DNA of 36,989 nt from an uncultured Myxococcales bacterium (lineage in GTDB: Bacteria > Myxococcota_A > UBA9042): positions 1 to 36,989 of the forward strand of contig CAISBR010000162.1 of NCBI GenBank assembly GCA_903883645.1, written 5' to 3'. The notes below the pieces were generated by a model. The model ran no database searches, was not told the origin of the DNA, and worked only from the letters and a program-made list of their open reading frames with translations. A program made the position numbers and the translations under genes. Below, piece by piece: positions 23,021 to 31,310 of the stretch. Positions within the stretch are counted from its first letter, which is position 1. Every line of letters begins with the position of its first letter.

Positions 23021-23713
23021 CTACCGCAGTCGCTTACCCTGCCCTGGCAACACCAGCGCCGCGCCCGCCGCTTGACCCTGCTGCCACGCCTGGGCATCGA
23101 CGCGAAGACCGCGACCGCGACCCAGCTTCAGTTGCGTAGCCACAAAGGTATCGAGCGCCTTTTGGTGTGCGTGCGCCGCGGGATCGACGCGCACCAGCGC
23201 CGCTTCGCTGAATTCGGCGCGCACCTCGGCCGTCGCCGCCAGCAGCTTGTCGCCCACAGCCGCCACCGCACCCACACGAAACGCTTGATGCCACTGGCGA
23301 TCTTGGCCCGTACCATGCGTCGCCGACAGCCACTCGATGCGTGCCACCAGCCAGGTGTACAGCTCGGCCACCGCCGCCCGGTCGCGCGCTCGCCCCACCA
23401 GCACAATCGCCTGGTCGCGGCCACGGTCAAGGGTATACGCCACGCAACCATTGGCATCGGCTAGGGTATTGGCGAGCACCACCTTCCACGGCCGCAGGCG
23501 CTTGCCCGCGTCGAGCGGCGTATCGCGCGCATCCGTAATCGGATCAGGGTCATGCAGGGCATCTTGTTCCGCGTCGAGCCACTTTTGCAGCCGATGCCGG
23601 GCAATCAGCGTCTGCGCCACCGCCGCCGCCGTGCTCGCTTCGTGCACATTGGGCGACGTCGCCAGCGCCAGCAGCTTGCGCACTCGACTTAGCAGCGTGG
23701 GGTCGTGGCTCAT
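23021..23713 (-). CDS. DUF2786 domain protein
   Basis: The 230-residue protein begins with the DUF2786 block LLSRVRKLLALATSPNVHEA (residues 7-26), followed by an A-rich helix and LIARHRL. DUF2786 proteins are small and of unknown function, sometimes linked to SprT/zinc-peptidase-like regions. No HExxH motif is seen here, although the C-terminal half has paired helices with His and Arg. The ATG at 23713 is where homology starts, and an upstream in-frame start at 23746 seems spurious. It lies 81 bases downstream of the RND-TolC gene on the same strand and may be read through from it, but its content is unrelated. Confidence 0.75.
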   Translation of the reverse strand: MSHDPTLLSRVRKLLALATSPNVHEASTAAAVAQTLIARHRLQKWLDAEQDALHDPDPITDARDTPLDAGKRLRPWKVVLANTLADANGCVAYTLDRGRDQAIVLVGRARDRAAVAELYTWLVARIEWLSATHGTGQDRQWHQAFRVGAVAAVGDKLLAATAEVRAEFSEAALVRVDPAAHAHQKALDTFVATQLKLGRGRGLRVDAQAWQQGQAAGAALVLPGQGKRLR

Positions 23714-23794
23714 GGCGGTAGGATACCGCAGCGGCTGTGCGGGCAACAGCGACTGGCGCGGTCAGCGCGCCTGGGCTTCGCGACGCCCACGAAC

Positions 23795-26700
23795 CTACGG
23801 CCGCACCTCGCCCACCAGATGCCGCAGCTTCAGCACCGCCAGGTCCAGGTTCGCCTTCTCGCGCTCCACGTTCGCATCCGCCAGCCGCAGGTTCGTCTCG
23901 GCCTCGTCGACTTCTAGGTGCGTGCTCACCCCGGCAATCTGGCTTTTGGCCGCAATCGCCGCGCCGCGCTTGGCAATCTCTGCCTGTTTCGCCGCGATTT
24001 TCACCACACTCTCGGCAAGTTGCACCTCGTGCGCCACCTGCCGCAACTGCGTCTTCAGGTCCGCCTCGGCTTTCTCGACCTCCGCCTGCATCCGCAGCAG
24101 GGTCACGCGCCGCTCGTGCGCATCGGCATAGCGCTGACCGCGGTCGTACAGCGGCACCACCAGATTCGCCGTAACCTGCCAAATCGTATTGGTATCCGTA
24201 AAACCCTTTACATTGCTCCAGCGGTACACCCCCTGCGCCGCCAGCATCGGCAGCCAGCGGTACTCGGCCTCGGTCACCAGCGCCCGCTGCGCCTCGACCG
24301 CCTGCCGCCGCGCCGCCAGGTCGGGCCGGTCCTCTAGGGTCTTGCGCAGCCACTCGTCGTAGCCGCCCGCGGGCCGGGTCTGCGGCGGCGGCACCGCGAT
24401 ATCCGCCGGCGGCGCGTCAGCCAGCAACATACCAATCACTTCAAGCAGTTGCTTCTTACCCAGCGTGGCGCGCAGCACATCCTGCTCGGCGCGCGCCTGC
24501 TCCACCTCGGCCCGCAGCAGCGGCAGCTCACTTTCCGAGCCGATCGCCCTACGTTTGTTCAGCAAGTCGATGCGCGCCTGCGACAGCTCGACCGCCCGCC
24601 CCGCCGCCACGATAATCCGATCCAACCCCGCGATATTGTAATACACCGCCGACATTTGGTAGGCGATCTCGCGCTCGGCCGCCTGCGTACCCGTGCGTTG
24701 CGCCAGCAGCCCCTTCGCGCTCGCCGTTTCGTACAGCAGCGGCGCCGCGGCAAAGATCGTCTGGTCGACCGTCAGCAAACCCGCGAATTGATTGTAAGCC
24801 TGAATGACGGTAGCCGGCCCCAGCTTCGTCGGGTCGATCTTGAGCGGCAGCCCCATCGCCGCGCCGAGCCCCGCCGCCATCTGGCCGATATCGAACTTCG
24901 CCTCGTCGCTATTGCGCACATACTGCCCCAGCGCTTTTACGTCGGGATAGAAGGCGTTGATAATCTTTTGCCGCGCCGCCTCGCTTTCCTCAATCTTGGC
25001 GCGCGCCACCTTTAGGTCCGAGTTGCGAGCCACGGCCCGGCTAATCGCGGTCGCAAGCGGCATTTTCTCCGTACTTTCTTGGGCTTGCGCCCTCTGCGGC
25101 CACGCCAGCAGCCCCACACTCAGCAGCAGCACCAGCAGCATCTGCGGCACCGGCGCCTCGTGCCCCGGCCCCGCCAGCGGCGGCTTGGGCTTCTTCTTGA
25201 AAAGCCGCCCCGGCAAGCTGCGCAGATAGTCCGACCACAAGAACACCGACGGCAGCACCAGCAGCGTCAGCAAAGTCGAGGTAATCACACCGCCAATCAC
25301 CACAATCGCCATCGGCGAGCGGAATTCCGAGCCCGGCCCCTGGTCAATCGCCGTGGGCAGCATGCCCAGGATCATCGCCGCCGACGTCATCAGAATCGGC
25401 CGCAGCCGCTTGCGCCCCGCCTCAACAATCGCATCGACCGTGCTTTTGCCCTCGCGCTGCAGCTGCAAGGCCGCATCCACCAGCAAAATGCCGTTTTTTG
25501 TCACAAGCCCCATCAGCAAAATCACGCCGATGTTGCTGCCCATGCTCATCGAGTTGTCGGTCAAGAACAGCCCCATCCACGCGCCGATCATCGCCAAAGG
25601 CAGCGACATCATGATGGTCAGCGGGTGCACAAACGACTCAAACTGGCTCGCCAGAATCAAGAAGATGAACACCACCGCCAGCAGGCCGGCAATGCCAAAC
25701 GACTCGCCCGACTCCTTCATCTGCTTGATCATACCGTCGAGCCGATAGTAATTCCCCTCTTGGAACGTGTACTTACCTAGCTTCGCCTCGAGCTCCGTCA
25801 CCACTTCGCCCAGCGACCGCCCCTTGGGCACCGCCGTGACCGCGATTTGCCGCGTGCGGTCTTGCCGCTCGATCACCTGCGGACTCGACTCGGGCTCGAT
25901 GCGGGCAATATCGCCCAGCGGAATAAAACCACCCATCTGCATCGGCCCTTGCGGGGTCATGATGGTCTTTGGCGGGATCGGAATCTGCAGCCGCACCAGC
26001 TGCTCAAGGCTCGCCCGGTCCGCTTGCTTCAGGCGCACCCGAATCTTGACCTCTTTGCTCGAGCCCGACTCGACCCGCAGCTTGCCCGTCTCTTCGCCCT
26101 CGAGCGCCGCCCGCAGCGTCCGCGCCACCAGCGCCACCGGAATCCCCAGGTCTGACGCCTTCTTGCGATCGATCCGCACCGACTGCTCGGGCTTGCCGGG
26201 CGCGTAGGTCACCTGCACGTCCGTCACGCCCGGGATCGACTTGAGCATGTGCTCGACCGCCGCCGCATCGCGCTCAAGACTCGCCAAATTCGCCCCGCGC
26301 ACCATCACTTGCAGCGGCGCACCCGACGGCAGCCCCTCGACAAACGCCGGCGGCACAATCGAAATCTTGGCCCCCTCGACCTGCTTGAGCGCCTGACGGC
26401 AGAACTCTTGAATCTCCCACACGCTCTCTTTGCGCTGAGTCTTTTCGACCGCCACAATGCGGATCTGCGCCTTATTGATCTCGGTATTGGGCCCCAACTT
26501 GCTGTAAACCGTAATAATATGAGGATGCTTCTTGATGGCCAGCTCAGCCGGCAGCAAGCGGCGCCGCGTCTCTTCTAGGCTCGTGCCGGGCGGCAGCTCC
26601 ACATCGATGATGAACTGCCCGCGGTCCTCTTGCGGCACAAAATCGCTACCCATCAGCTTGGCGAGCTGCAGCGATCCGGCAAAGGCCGCCACTCCGATAA

Positions 26701-28297
26701 ACACTGTAATCACACGATGTTTGACCGACAGGCGCAGCGTCGCCATGTACGCCTCTTCCATCGCGCTGTGCATCCCCTCAAAGAAGCGCACCACTATGTT
26801 TTTCTTCTTGGAGTGGTCGACTTTAACCGCCAACTTGCTCGACAGCATGGGGTCCAAGGTAAAGGCCACAAACAGCGACAGCAGCGTCGCCGCCGAGATC
26901 GTTAGGCCAAAAGATCGAAAGAATTGCCCCACTACGCCGCTCATAAAGGCCACGGGCACGAACACCGCCACAATCGCCAGGGTTGTCGCCAGCACGGCAA
27001 GGGCAATTTCGCTGGTACCCTTGCTCGCCGCCACCGCCGGATCTTCGCCCATCTCTAGGTGTCGAAAGATGTTTTCGCGCACCACCACCGCATCGTCGAT
27101 AAGCAAGCCGATCGCGAGCGACAGCGCCATCAGCGTCATCATGTTCAGGGTAAAGCCCAGCAAATTCATAATCCAGAACGTGCCAATGACCGAGGTGGGC
27201 AGCGCCAGCGCCGAGATGAACGTCGAGCGCAAGTCGAGCATGAAGAACAAGATCACCAAAATGGCCATCAAGCCTCCGTACACAATCGAGATTTGCACCT
27301 CGTGCGTGCTCTCGCGGATAAAGGTCGACTGGTCAAAAATGTTGCCTAGCACCAGCTCCTTACTCACCATCGGCAGCACTTCGTCGAGCTTTTTCTTCAC
27401 GGCATCGGCCACTTGCACTGTGTTCGTACCCGACTGCTTGATGACCTCAAAGGCCACCGCCGCCTTGCCGTTGGCGCGAATGTCCGAGCGCACTTCGGCA
27501 AGCCCGTCATAGACTTCAGCCACTTCGTTCAGCCGAATCTGCGTGCCCGCCGGCGTCATCGCCACCACCACATTGCCCACGTCGGCCGCAGTCTGGAAGT
27601 CGCCCGTCAGACGCACACTAATCTCTTGTTTATCCTGGGCAAAGTGGCCCGCCGGCACCGCCATATTGTCCATTTTCAGCTTGTCGACAATCTGCGTCAG
27701 CGGCAGATTCAGGGCGTCCAAGCGCTTGCGGTCGACCTCGACCTTGACCTCGCGGTCGGCACCACCGGTCACCTCGACCGCCGCCACCCCGGGCACGCGC
27801 TCGAGCAACGGCCGCAGCTTGTCTTCAATTAGCTTCTTAACCTCTTGATTAGGCACGCCTTCTTGCGATGCCACGTACATCAAGATCGGCGTCGCCCCCA
27901 CATCCACGCGGCGAATCGTCGGGTCCGTCGCGTCGGTCGGCAGCTTGGCTCGCACCGCCGAGATCCGATCGCGCACGTCCTGCGCCGCCTGGTCCACATT
28001 GGTGGCCATCTTAAAGATCACAAAAACCATCGAGAACGACTCGCGCGACGACGAGCGCACCGTGTCGAGGCCGGCGATACCCGCCACCGCGTCTTCGATG
28101 GGCTTGGTCACCTCGCTCTCAACTTCGCCAGGCGATGCGCCGGGATAGACGGTGCTGACCATCACGAACGGAAAGCTGACGTCGGGGAACAGGTCGGTGC
28201 CCATGTCTTTCAGGCTGATGAGCCCGAGCACAATCAGCACCAACTGCATGACGATGGTAAAGACCGGTCGCCGGATGGCGATATCCGAAAGCGTCAT
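23795..28297 (-). CDS. Single-chain fusion of an HAE1-type RND efflux pump and a TolC-like outer-membrane factor
   Basis: The 1500-residue protein joins two parts of a tripartite pump. Residues 1 to about 1035 are a complete RND permease of AcrB type: IAIRRPVFTIVM at the start, Asp401-Asp402 in TM4 (LLIDDAVVV) and Lys934 in TM10 (VTKNGILLVD), the proton-relay residues. After a basic KKKPKPP segment, residues 1053-1072 look like a Sec signal peptide (MLLVLLLSVG, then RAQA before QES). Residues 1073-1500 are a TolC-like outer-membrane factor with two related halves of long helices, for example YDEWLRKTLEDRPDLAARRQ. GGAG lies 4 bases before the ATG at 28297. Met1053 (codon at 25141) could be an internal start, but no well-placed Shine-Dalgarno precedes it. 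The protein should export hydrophobic compounds together with the upstream adaptor. The frame is open throughout. Confidence 0.9.
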   Translation of the reverse strand: MTLSDIAIRRPVFTIVMQLVLIVLGLISLKDMGTDLFPDVSFPFVMVSTVYPGASPGEVESEVTKPIEDAVAGIAGLDTVRSSSRESFSMVFVIFKMATNVDQAAQDVRDRISAVRAKLPTDATDPTIRRVDVGATPILMYVASQEGVPNQEVKKLIEDKLRPLLERVPGVAAVEVTGGADREVKVEVDRKRLDALNLPLTQIVDKLKMDNMAVPAGHFAQDKQEISVRLTGDFQTAADVGNVVVAMTPAGTQIRLNEVAEVYDGLAEVRSDIRANGKAAVAFEVIKQSGTNTVQVADAVKKKLDEVLPMVSKELVLGNIFDQSTFIRESTHEVQISIVYGGLMAILVILFFMLDLRSTFISALALPTSVIGTFWIMNLLGFTLNMMTLMALSLAIGLLIDDAVVVRENIFRHLEMGEDPAVAASKGTSEIALAVLATTLAIVAVFVPVAFMSGVVGQFFRSFGLTISAATLLSLFVAFTLDPMLSSKLAVKVDHSKKKNIVVRFFEGMHSAMEEAYMATLRLSVKHRVITVFIGVAAFAGSLQLAKLMGSDFVPQEDRGQFIIDVELPPGTSLEETRRRLLPAELAIKKHPHIITVYSKLGPNTEINKAQIRIVAVEKTQRKESVWEIQEFCRQALKQVEGAKISIVPPAFVEGLPSGAPLQVMVRGANLASLERDAAAVEHMLKSIPGVTDVQVTYAPGKPEQSVRIDRKKASDLGIPVALVARTLRAALEGEETGKLRVESGSSKEVKIRVRLKQADRASLEQLVRLQIPIPPKTIMTPQGPMQMGGFIPLGDIARIEPESSPQVIERQDRTRQIAVTAVPKGRSLGEVVTELEAKLGKYTFQEGNYYRLDGMIKQMKESGESFGIAGLLAVVFIFLILASQFESFVHPLTIMMSLPLAMIGAWMGLFLTDNSMSMGSNIGVILLMGLVTKNGILLVDAALQLQREGKSTVDAIVEAGRKRLRPILMTSAAMILGMLPTAIDQGPGSEFRSPMAIVVIGGVITSTLLTLLVLPSVFLWSDYLRSLPGRLFKKKPKPPLAGPGHEAPVPQMLLVLLLSVGLLAWPQRAQAQESTEKMPLATAISRAVARNSDLKVARAKIEESEAARQKIINAFYPDVKALGQYVRNSDEAKFDIGQMAAGLGAAMGLPLKIDPTKLGPATVIQAYNQFAGLLTVDQTIFAAAPLLYETASAKGLLAQRTGTQAAEREIAYQMSAVYYNIAGLDRIIVAAGRAVELSQARIDLLNKRRAIGSESELPLLRAEVEQARAEQDVLRATLGKKQLLEVIGMLLADAPPADIAVPPPQTRPAGGYDEWLRKTLEDRPDLAARRQAVEAQRALVTEAEYRWLPMLAAQGVYRWSNVKGFTDTNTIWQVTANLVVPLYDRGQRYADAHERRVTLLRMQAEVEKAEADLKTQLRQVAHEVQLAESVVKIAAKQAEIAKRGAAIAAKSQIAGVSTHLEVDEAETNLRLADANVEREKANLDLAVLKLRHLVGEVRP

Positions 28298-28354
28298 TGC
28301 GCGCTCCAAATCGACAAGAAATACAGTGGATTTACAGGTGTGTCGCGGCTACAG

Positions 28355-29470
28355 CTACTTGACCCCAGGCACCGTCTCGCCCTCGCGCCAGTCGACGCCG
28401 GGGTTGGCGAGCACGGTGTCGCCCACGGCAAGGCCACTGCGAACCAGCAGCTTGTCTTTGTCGGTGCGCAGCACGCGGATGGCTCGCCGCTCTAGCTTGC
28501 GGTCGGCACCCAGCACCAGCACCGACGGCTGCTCGCCGGTCAGCAAACACGACACGGGCACCACAAGACTAGCCTCGGCCTGCACTTGCACGGTGGCATC
28601 GACCATCGACCCCGCAAAAAGCTTGCCGTCCGCATTGGGCACCGTCGCCTCGATCGGCACGCGCCGCGTCAGCATATCCACACTAGGAATCAGCGTATCC
28701 AGCTTGCCCTCGGCCGTGACGCCCGCCTCGCTCTCTAAGTGAATCGCCATGCCGGTCTGCACCCGCGCGGCATCTTTGTCGGTCAAATGCCCCACAAATT
28801 TCAGGATGCTCAGGCGCTGAATCGTCACCACCGGCGCCGACATCACCTGCACCACAAAGCCCGGCGCGCTCGGGGCATTGGTCACTACGCCATCGATGGG
28901 CGACAACATCCGCGTTTCGCCTTGAATCACTTCGATATAGCGCTGCGCCGCCCCCGCCTGCTCAATGCTCGCCGAGATGGCGTTCGTCTGGCCGCTCGCC
29001 GCAAACACCTGCTGCTCGGTCGCCGCACCGGCCTCGGCCAGCTGCTTGGCACGTCGCAAGGCATCTGAAGCAATCGACTTTTGCGCCTCCGCCGCCCGCT
29101 TACCCGCATGGGCCTGGTCGGCCTGGGCCTGCAGGTCCCGCGCATCGAGTCGCGCCAAGAAGTCGCCTTTCTTGACCACATCGCCGCGCTTGACGCCGAT
29201 TTCGAGCACGCGGCCGGGCACCTTAAAGCCCAACGAGACCTCGGCGTCGGGTTTCAGCGTGCCCGTCAAGTGCAGCTGCTCGGTCGCCGGCCCGGCCTCG
29301 GGGTGCACCAGCTTGGGCGCCACCTTTTGGGTCTGCGTCGCCTGCTTGGCCTCGGCCTCTTTGGCCAACGAAGCCATCGAATCCAAACGCTTATTCACCT
29401 TGACGTAGAGCAACAACCCCAGCGCCATCGTCGACAACACCAGCAAGATGTACACAATCTTTTGCCGCAT
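28355..29470 (-). CDS. RND efflux periplasmic adaptor (membrane fusion protein)
   Basis: The 371-residue HlyD/AcrA-type adaptor links the inner-membrane pump to the outer-membrane factor. It has an N-terminal membrane anchor (about 5-23, IVYILLVLSTMALGLLLYV) and no lipobox. A lipoyl/barrel-sandwich half-motif follows (VSLGFKVPGRVLEIGVKRGDVVKKGDFLARL), then an alpha-hairpin of Ala/Gln/Glu-rich helices (about 113-170). The second lipoyl half (MLSPIDGVVTNA) and beta-barrel and membrane-proximal domains complete it. AAGGG lies 7 bases before the ATG. It starts 18 bases after the tetR stop and ends 57 bases before the pump start, so the three genes form one operon. Confidence 0.93.
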   Translation of the reverse strand: MRQKIVYILLVLSTMALGLLLYVKVNKRLDSMASLAKEAEAKQATQTQKVAPKLVHPEAGPATEQLHLTGTLKPDAEVSLGFKVPGRVLEIGVKRGDVVKKGDFLARLDARDLQAQADQAHAGKRAAEAQKSIASDALRRAKQLAEAGAATEQQVFAASGQTNAISASIEQAGAAQRYIEVIQGETRMLSPIDGVVTNAPSAPGFVVQVMSAPVVTIQRLSILKFVGHLTDKDAARVQTGMAIHLESEAGVTAEGKLDTLIPSVDMLTRRVPIEATVPNADGKLFAGSMVDATVQVQAEASLVVPVSCLLTGEQPSVLVLGADRKLERRAIRVLRTDKDKLLVRSGLAVGDTVLANPGVDWREGETVPGVK

Positions 29471-29488
29471 TTTTGTACCCTTCTAGTA

Positions 29489-30166
29489 CTAGTTCGCTGA
29501 TTTGCCAGCGCTCGAAGCCGCTTGCACCGCCGCGCTCGTCCAAAGTTGCTCAAGCTGGGTGGGCGTGAGCACGGCCCCCAACATCATGATGCGCCGGAAG
29601 TGCTGAATGTCGCGGGCCAGCGCCGGCCGCTCGTGACTTTGCGCCATTTGCCGCGCGTACATCACCACCAGACCCGTGGCCATCGCAGACAAAAACTCAG
29701 AAGTTAGCGTGGGTTCTAGGCAGGACTGATCGTGCATCCGCACGATGTTCGCGCGCATCGAGTTCTGGATCGCGTCGATGAGCTCGTCGCCCAGGTGCGC
29801 CAGGGGCGTACCCGCGGCCCCGGCCAAGACCATCTGCAGGTGCACCCGCCGCTGCCACAGCCAGTCAAGCAGCGCCTCGTCCGAGTCGGCCAGCTGCGCA
29901 ACCAGCCGCATATCAATCGCTTCCGTGCCACACGTGACCCGGCCGTGCTGCGCCAGGTACTCGACCAAGTCGGCGATAAAGCCCCGGCACATCTGCTCGT
30001 ACAGCGCCTCTTTCGACTCAAACTGTAAATAGAACGCGCCCTTCGACACGCCAGCTAGGTCCGTAATGTCGCTAATCTTGGCGGCAAGCAGGCCGCGTTC
30101 GGCAAAGACCGTAAGCGCGGCCTCGAGCAGCAATGCCTGCAAGTTTGGATTCGACTGCCGGGCCAT
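29489..30166 (-). CDS. TetR-family transcriptional repressor of the efflux operon
   Basis: The 225-residue regulator has a TetR N-terminal helix-turn-helix: LLEAALTVFAERGL, then ISDITDLAGVSKGAFYLQF with the recognition helix near residues 38-48. The C-terminal ligand-binding and dimer domain is helical and not conserved at sequence level, as usual. The ATG at 30166 is preceded by GGAGG at 8 bases; the GTG at 30175 is inside that spacing and less likely. It is the first gene of the efflux operon and probably represses its own promoter, since a matching dyad overlaps the -10 region just upstream. The inducing compound is unknown. Confidence 0.92.
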   Translation of the reverse strand: MARQSNPNLQALLLEAALTVFAERGLLAAKISDITDLAGVSKGAFYLQFESKEALYEQMCRGFIADLVEYLAQHGRVTCGTEAIDMRLVAQLADSDEALLDWLWQRRVHLQMVLAGAAGTPLAHLGDELIDAIQNSMRANIVRMHDQSCLEPTLTSEFLSAMATGLVVMYARQMAQSHERPALARDIQHFRRIMMLGAVLTPTQLEQLWTSAAVQAASSAGKSAN

Positions 30167-30196
30167 GGCCACCACCTCCCTGTCGCGTCGCGGATT

Positions 30197-30243
30197 ACTG
30201 ACCGGCGAGTCACTGACCAGCGAGTCACTGACTGCTCGGTCAG
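30197..30243. promoter_or_regulatory. Probable TetR operator with repeated half-sites
   Basis: Two tandem 15-base units, ACTGACCGGCGAGTC (30197-30211) and ACTGACCAGCGAGTC (30212-30226), are followed by a third ACTGAC that starts the dyad CTGACTGCTCGGTCAG (30228-30243, arms CTGAC/GTCAG). TetR-family operators are typically such short dyads beside the repressor gene. The duplicated half-sites between the promoter and the tetR start could bind extra dimers. Confidence 0.55.
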
Positions 30244-30269
30244 AATAGCGACCAAACCCAGGCTGTCAA
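30242..30269 (-). promoter_or_regulatory. Sigma-70-type promoter of the tetR-efflux operon
   Basis: On the minus strand a perfect -35 TTGACA (bases 30269-30264) is followed after 16 bases by TATTCT (30247-30242), a 4/6 match to TATAAT. It is the best promoter in the window. The CTGAC...GTCAG dyad begins within the -10 and covers the likely start site, so a bound repressor would block polymerase. Confidence 0.6.
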
Positions 30270-30422
30270 GGGTAGAAGGATGCAGCCATTTTCTACTACC
30301 TGATCTACATGCATTTTTTTCACATACACCTCGACCGCCCGCTTGCCATTGCCTCGCCGCAGAGCATCCCGCACACTAGGCGCCAGCGTGCCGCGCCGGG
30401 CAGCGCTCTTTCGCCAAGGCCC

Positions 30423-30464
30423 ATGCCGCACACCCCCACAACCATGCCGCACACCCCCACAACC
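30423..30464 (+). repeat. Two exact 21-base tandem repeats at the start of the UbiA-like gene
   Basis: A 21-base unit beginning ATGCCGCACACCCCC and ending ACAACC occurs at 30423-30443 and again, unchanged, at 30444-30464, directly before a third in-frame ATG. It codes for MPHTPTT twice. Slippage here would change the number of start codons without changing the frame. Confidence 0.85.
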
Positions 30465-31310
30465 ATGTCGACCGCGCCCCAGGCCTGGCAGCAGGTTGCC
30501 ATGGGTTTGCGCGCGCAACAGTGGTGGTATTTCTTGGTGTTGCCAGCCGCGGGTCTGCCTGTGGCCACCTGGCATCGGCCTACCCTACCCCTACTGACGG
30601 CGCTGCTGCACGGCGCGGTGGTAGCCGGCGGATGTCTGGGCTTTGCCTATGCGGTCAACGGGTTGGTCGAGCGGCACACCGACCGCGACCCGCGCAAGAA
30701 CCCGTGGATTGGACAGCCTCTCGCCAAGAATTCAGCGCAGTTGCTGGGCCTTCTGGCCGCGGCCACGGCACTGCTGGCATTCGCGGCCGGTGGCGATGCA
30801 CCGATGGCTGCCCTGACGAGCCTCGCGGCCGGGGCGTTCTACAGCCTTGGTCCCAGGGTCAAGGCGCGGCTGCTGCTCGGTACGGGCACCAATGTCCTTA
30901 TTTTTGCGCCACTTTTGCTTGTCGCGCCGGGCGCTGAGCTGTCGATACGCCTGGCAGCGTGGGCGGCGACGTTTTCGGCCTTGCTGCTGCAAAATCAACT
31001 TGTCCACGAGCAGGCCGACGCGGGCGAAGACGCCGCTGCCGGCGATCCCTCTACAGCGACTTGGTTGGGCCCACAACGCACGCGGTGGGTTTTGGCCACA
31101 TTCGGCGGTGTTGCTGCCGCTGCCCCCTGGCTCGCACTACCCCATTGCGCTGCGGCGGCCATGGGTTGCGCCGCGGTACTGGCCACAGCCGCAACGTGCT
31201 CGGCTGCCAAGCCTGCCCGGCGAAGAATGCTGCAACGGCGCGTGGTCTTGGTCGGCGCCACTGTGGCCTTCTCTGCCGAGATTCTTGCCAGTTCGCTAGG
31301 ACTGAGCTGA
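30423..31310 (+). CDS. UbiA-like prenyltransferase-superfamily membrane protein
   Basis: This protein of about 295 residues has eight or nine hydrophobic segments. The first aspartate-rich region reads NGLVERHTDRDPRKNPW (from residue 79), where UbiA enzymes have NDxxDxxxD: Asn79 and Asp87 are kept, but the second position is Gly80 and the fifth is Glu83. FYSLGPRVKARLLLGTGTN matches the YSxxPxRxKxxxxxxN segment, and NQLVHEQADAGEDAAAG corresponds to the second acidic region. UbiA enzymes join prenyl chains to quinone, haem, chlorophyll or lipid acceptors in the membrane; the acceptor here is unknown and the altered motif may change activity. Three in-frame ATGs occur at 30423, 30444 and 30465; the first has AAGG close upstream, while homology begins near the third. 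The stop overlaps the radical SAM start (TGATG). Confidence 0.65.
   Translation: MPHTPTTMPHTPTTMSTAPQAWQQVAMGLRAQQWWYFLVLPAAGLPVATWHRPTLPLLTALLHGAVVAGGCLGFAYAVNGLVERHTDRDPRKNPWIGQPLAKNSAQLLGLLAAATALLAFAAGGDAPMAALTSLAAGAFYSLGPRVKARLLLGTGTNVLIFAPLLLVAPGAELSIRLAAWAATFSALLLQNQLVHEQADAGEDAAAGDPSTATWLGPQRTRWVLATFGGVAAAAPWLALPHCAAAAMGCAAVLATAATCSAAKPARRRMLQRRVVLVGATVAFSAEILASSLGLS

Noticed and set aside
30959..31309. Upstream extension of the radical SAM enzyme
   Set aside because: It overlaps the UbiA-like gene in another frame and is Arg/Cys-rich, typical of shadow translation.
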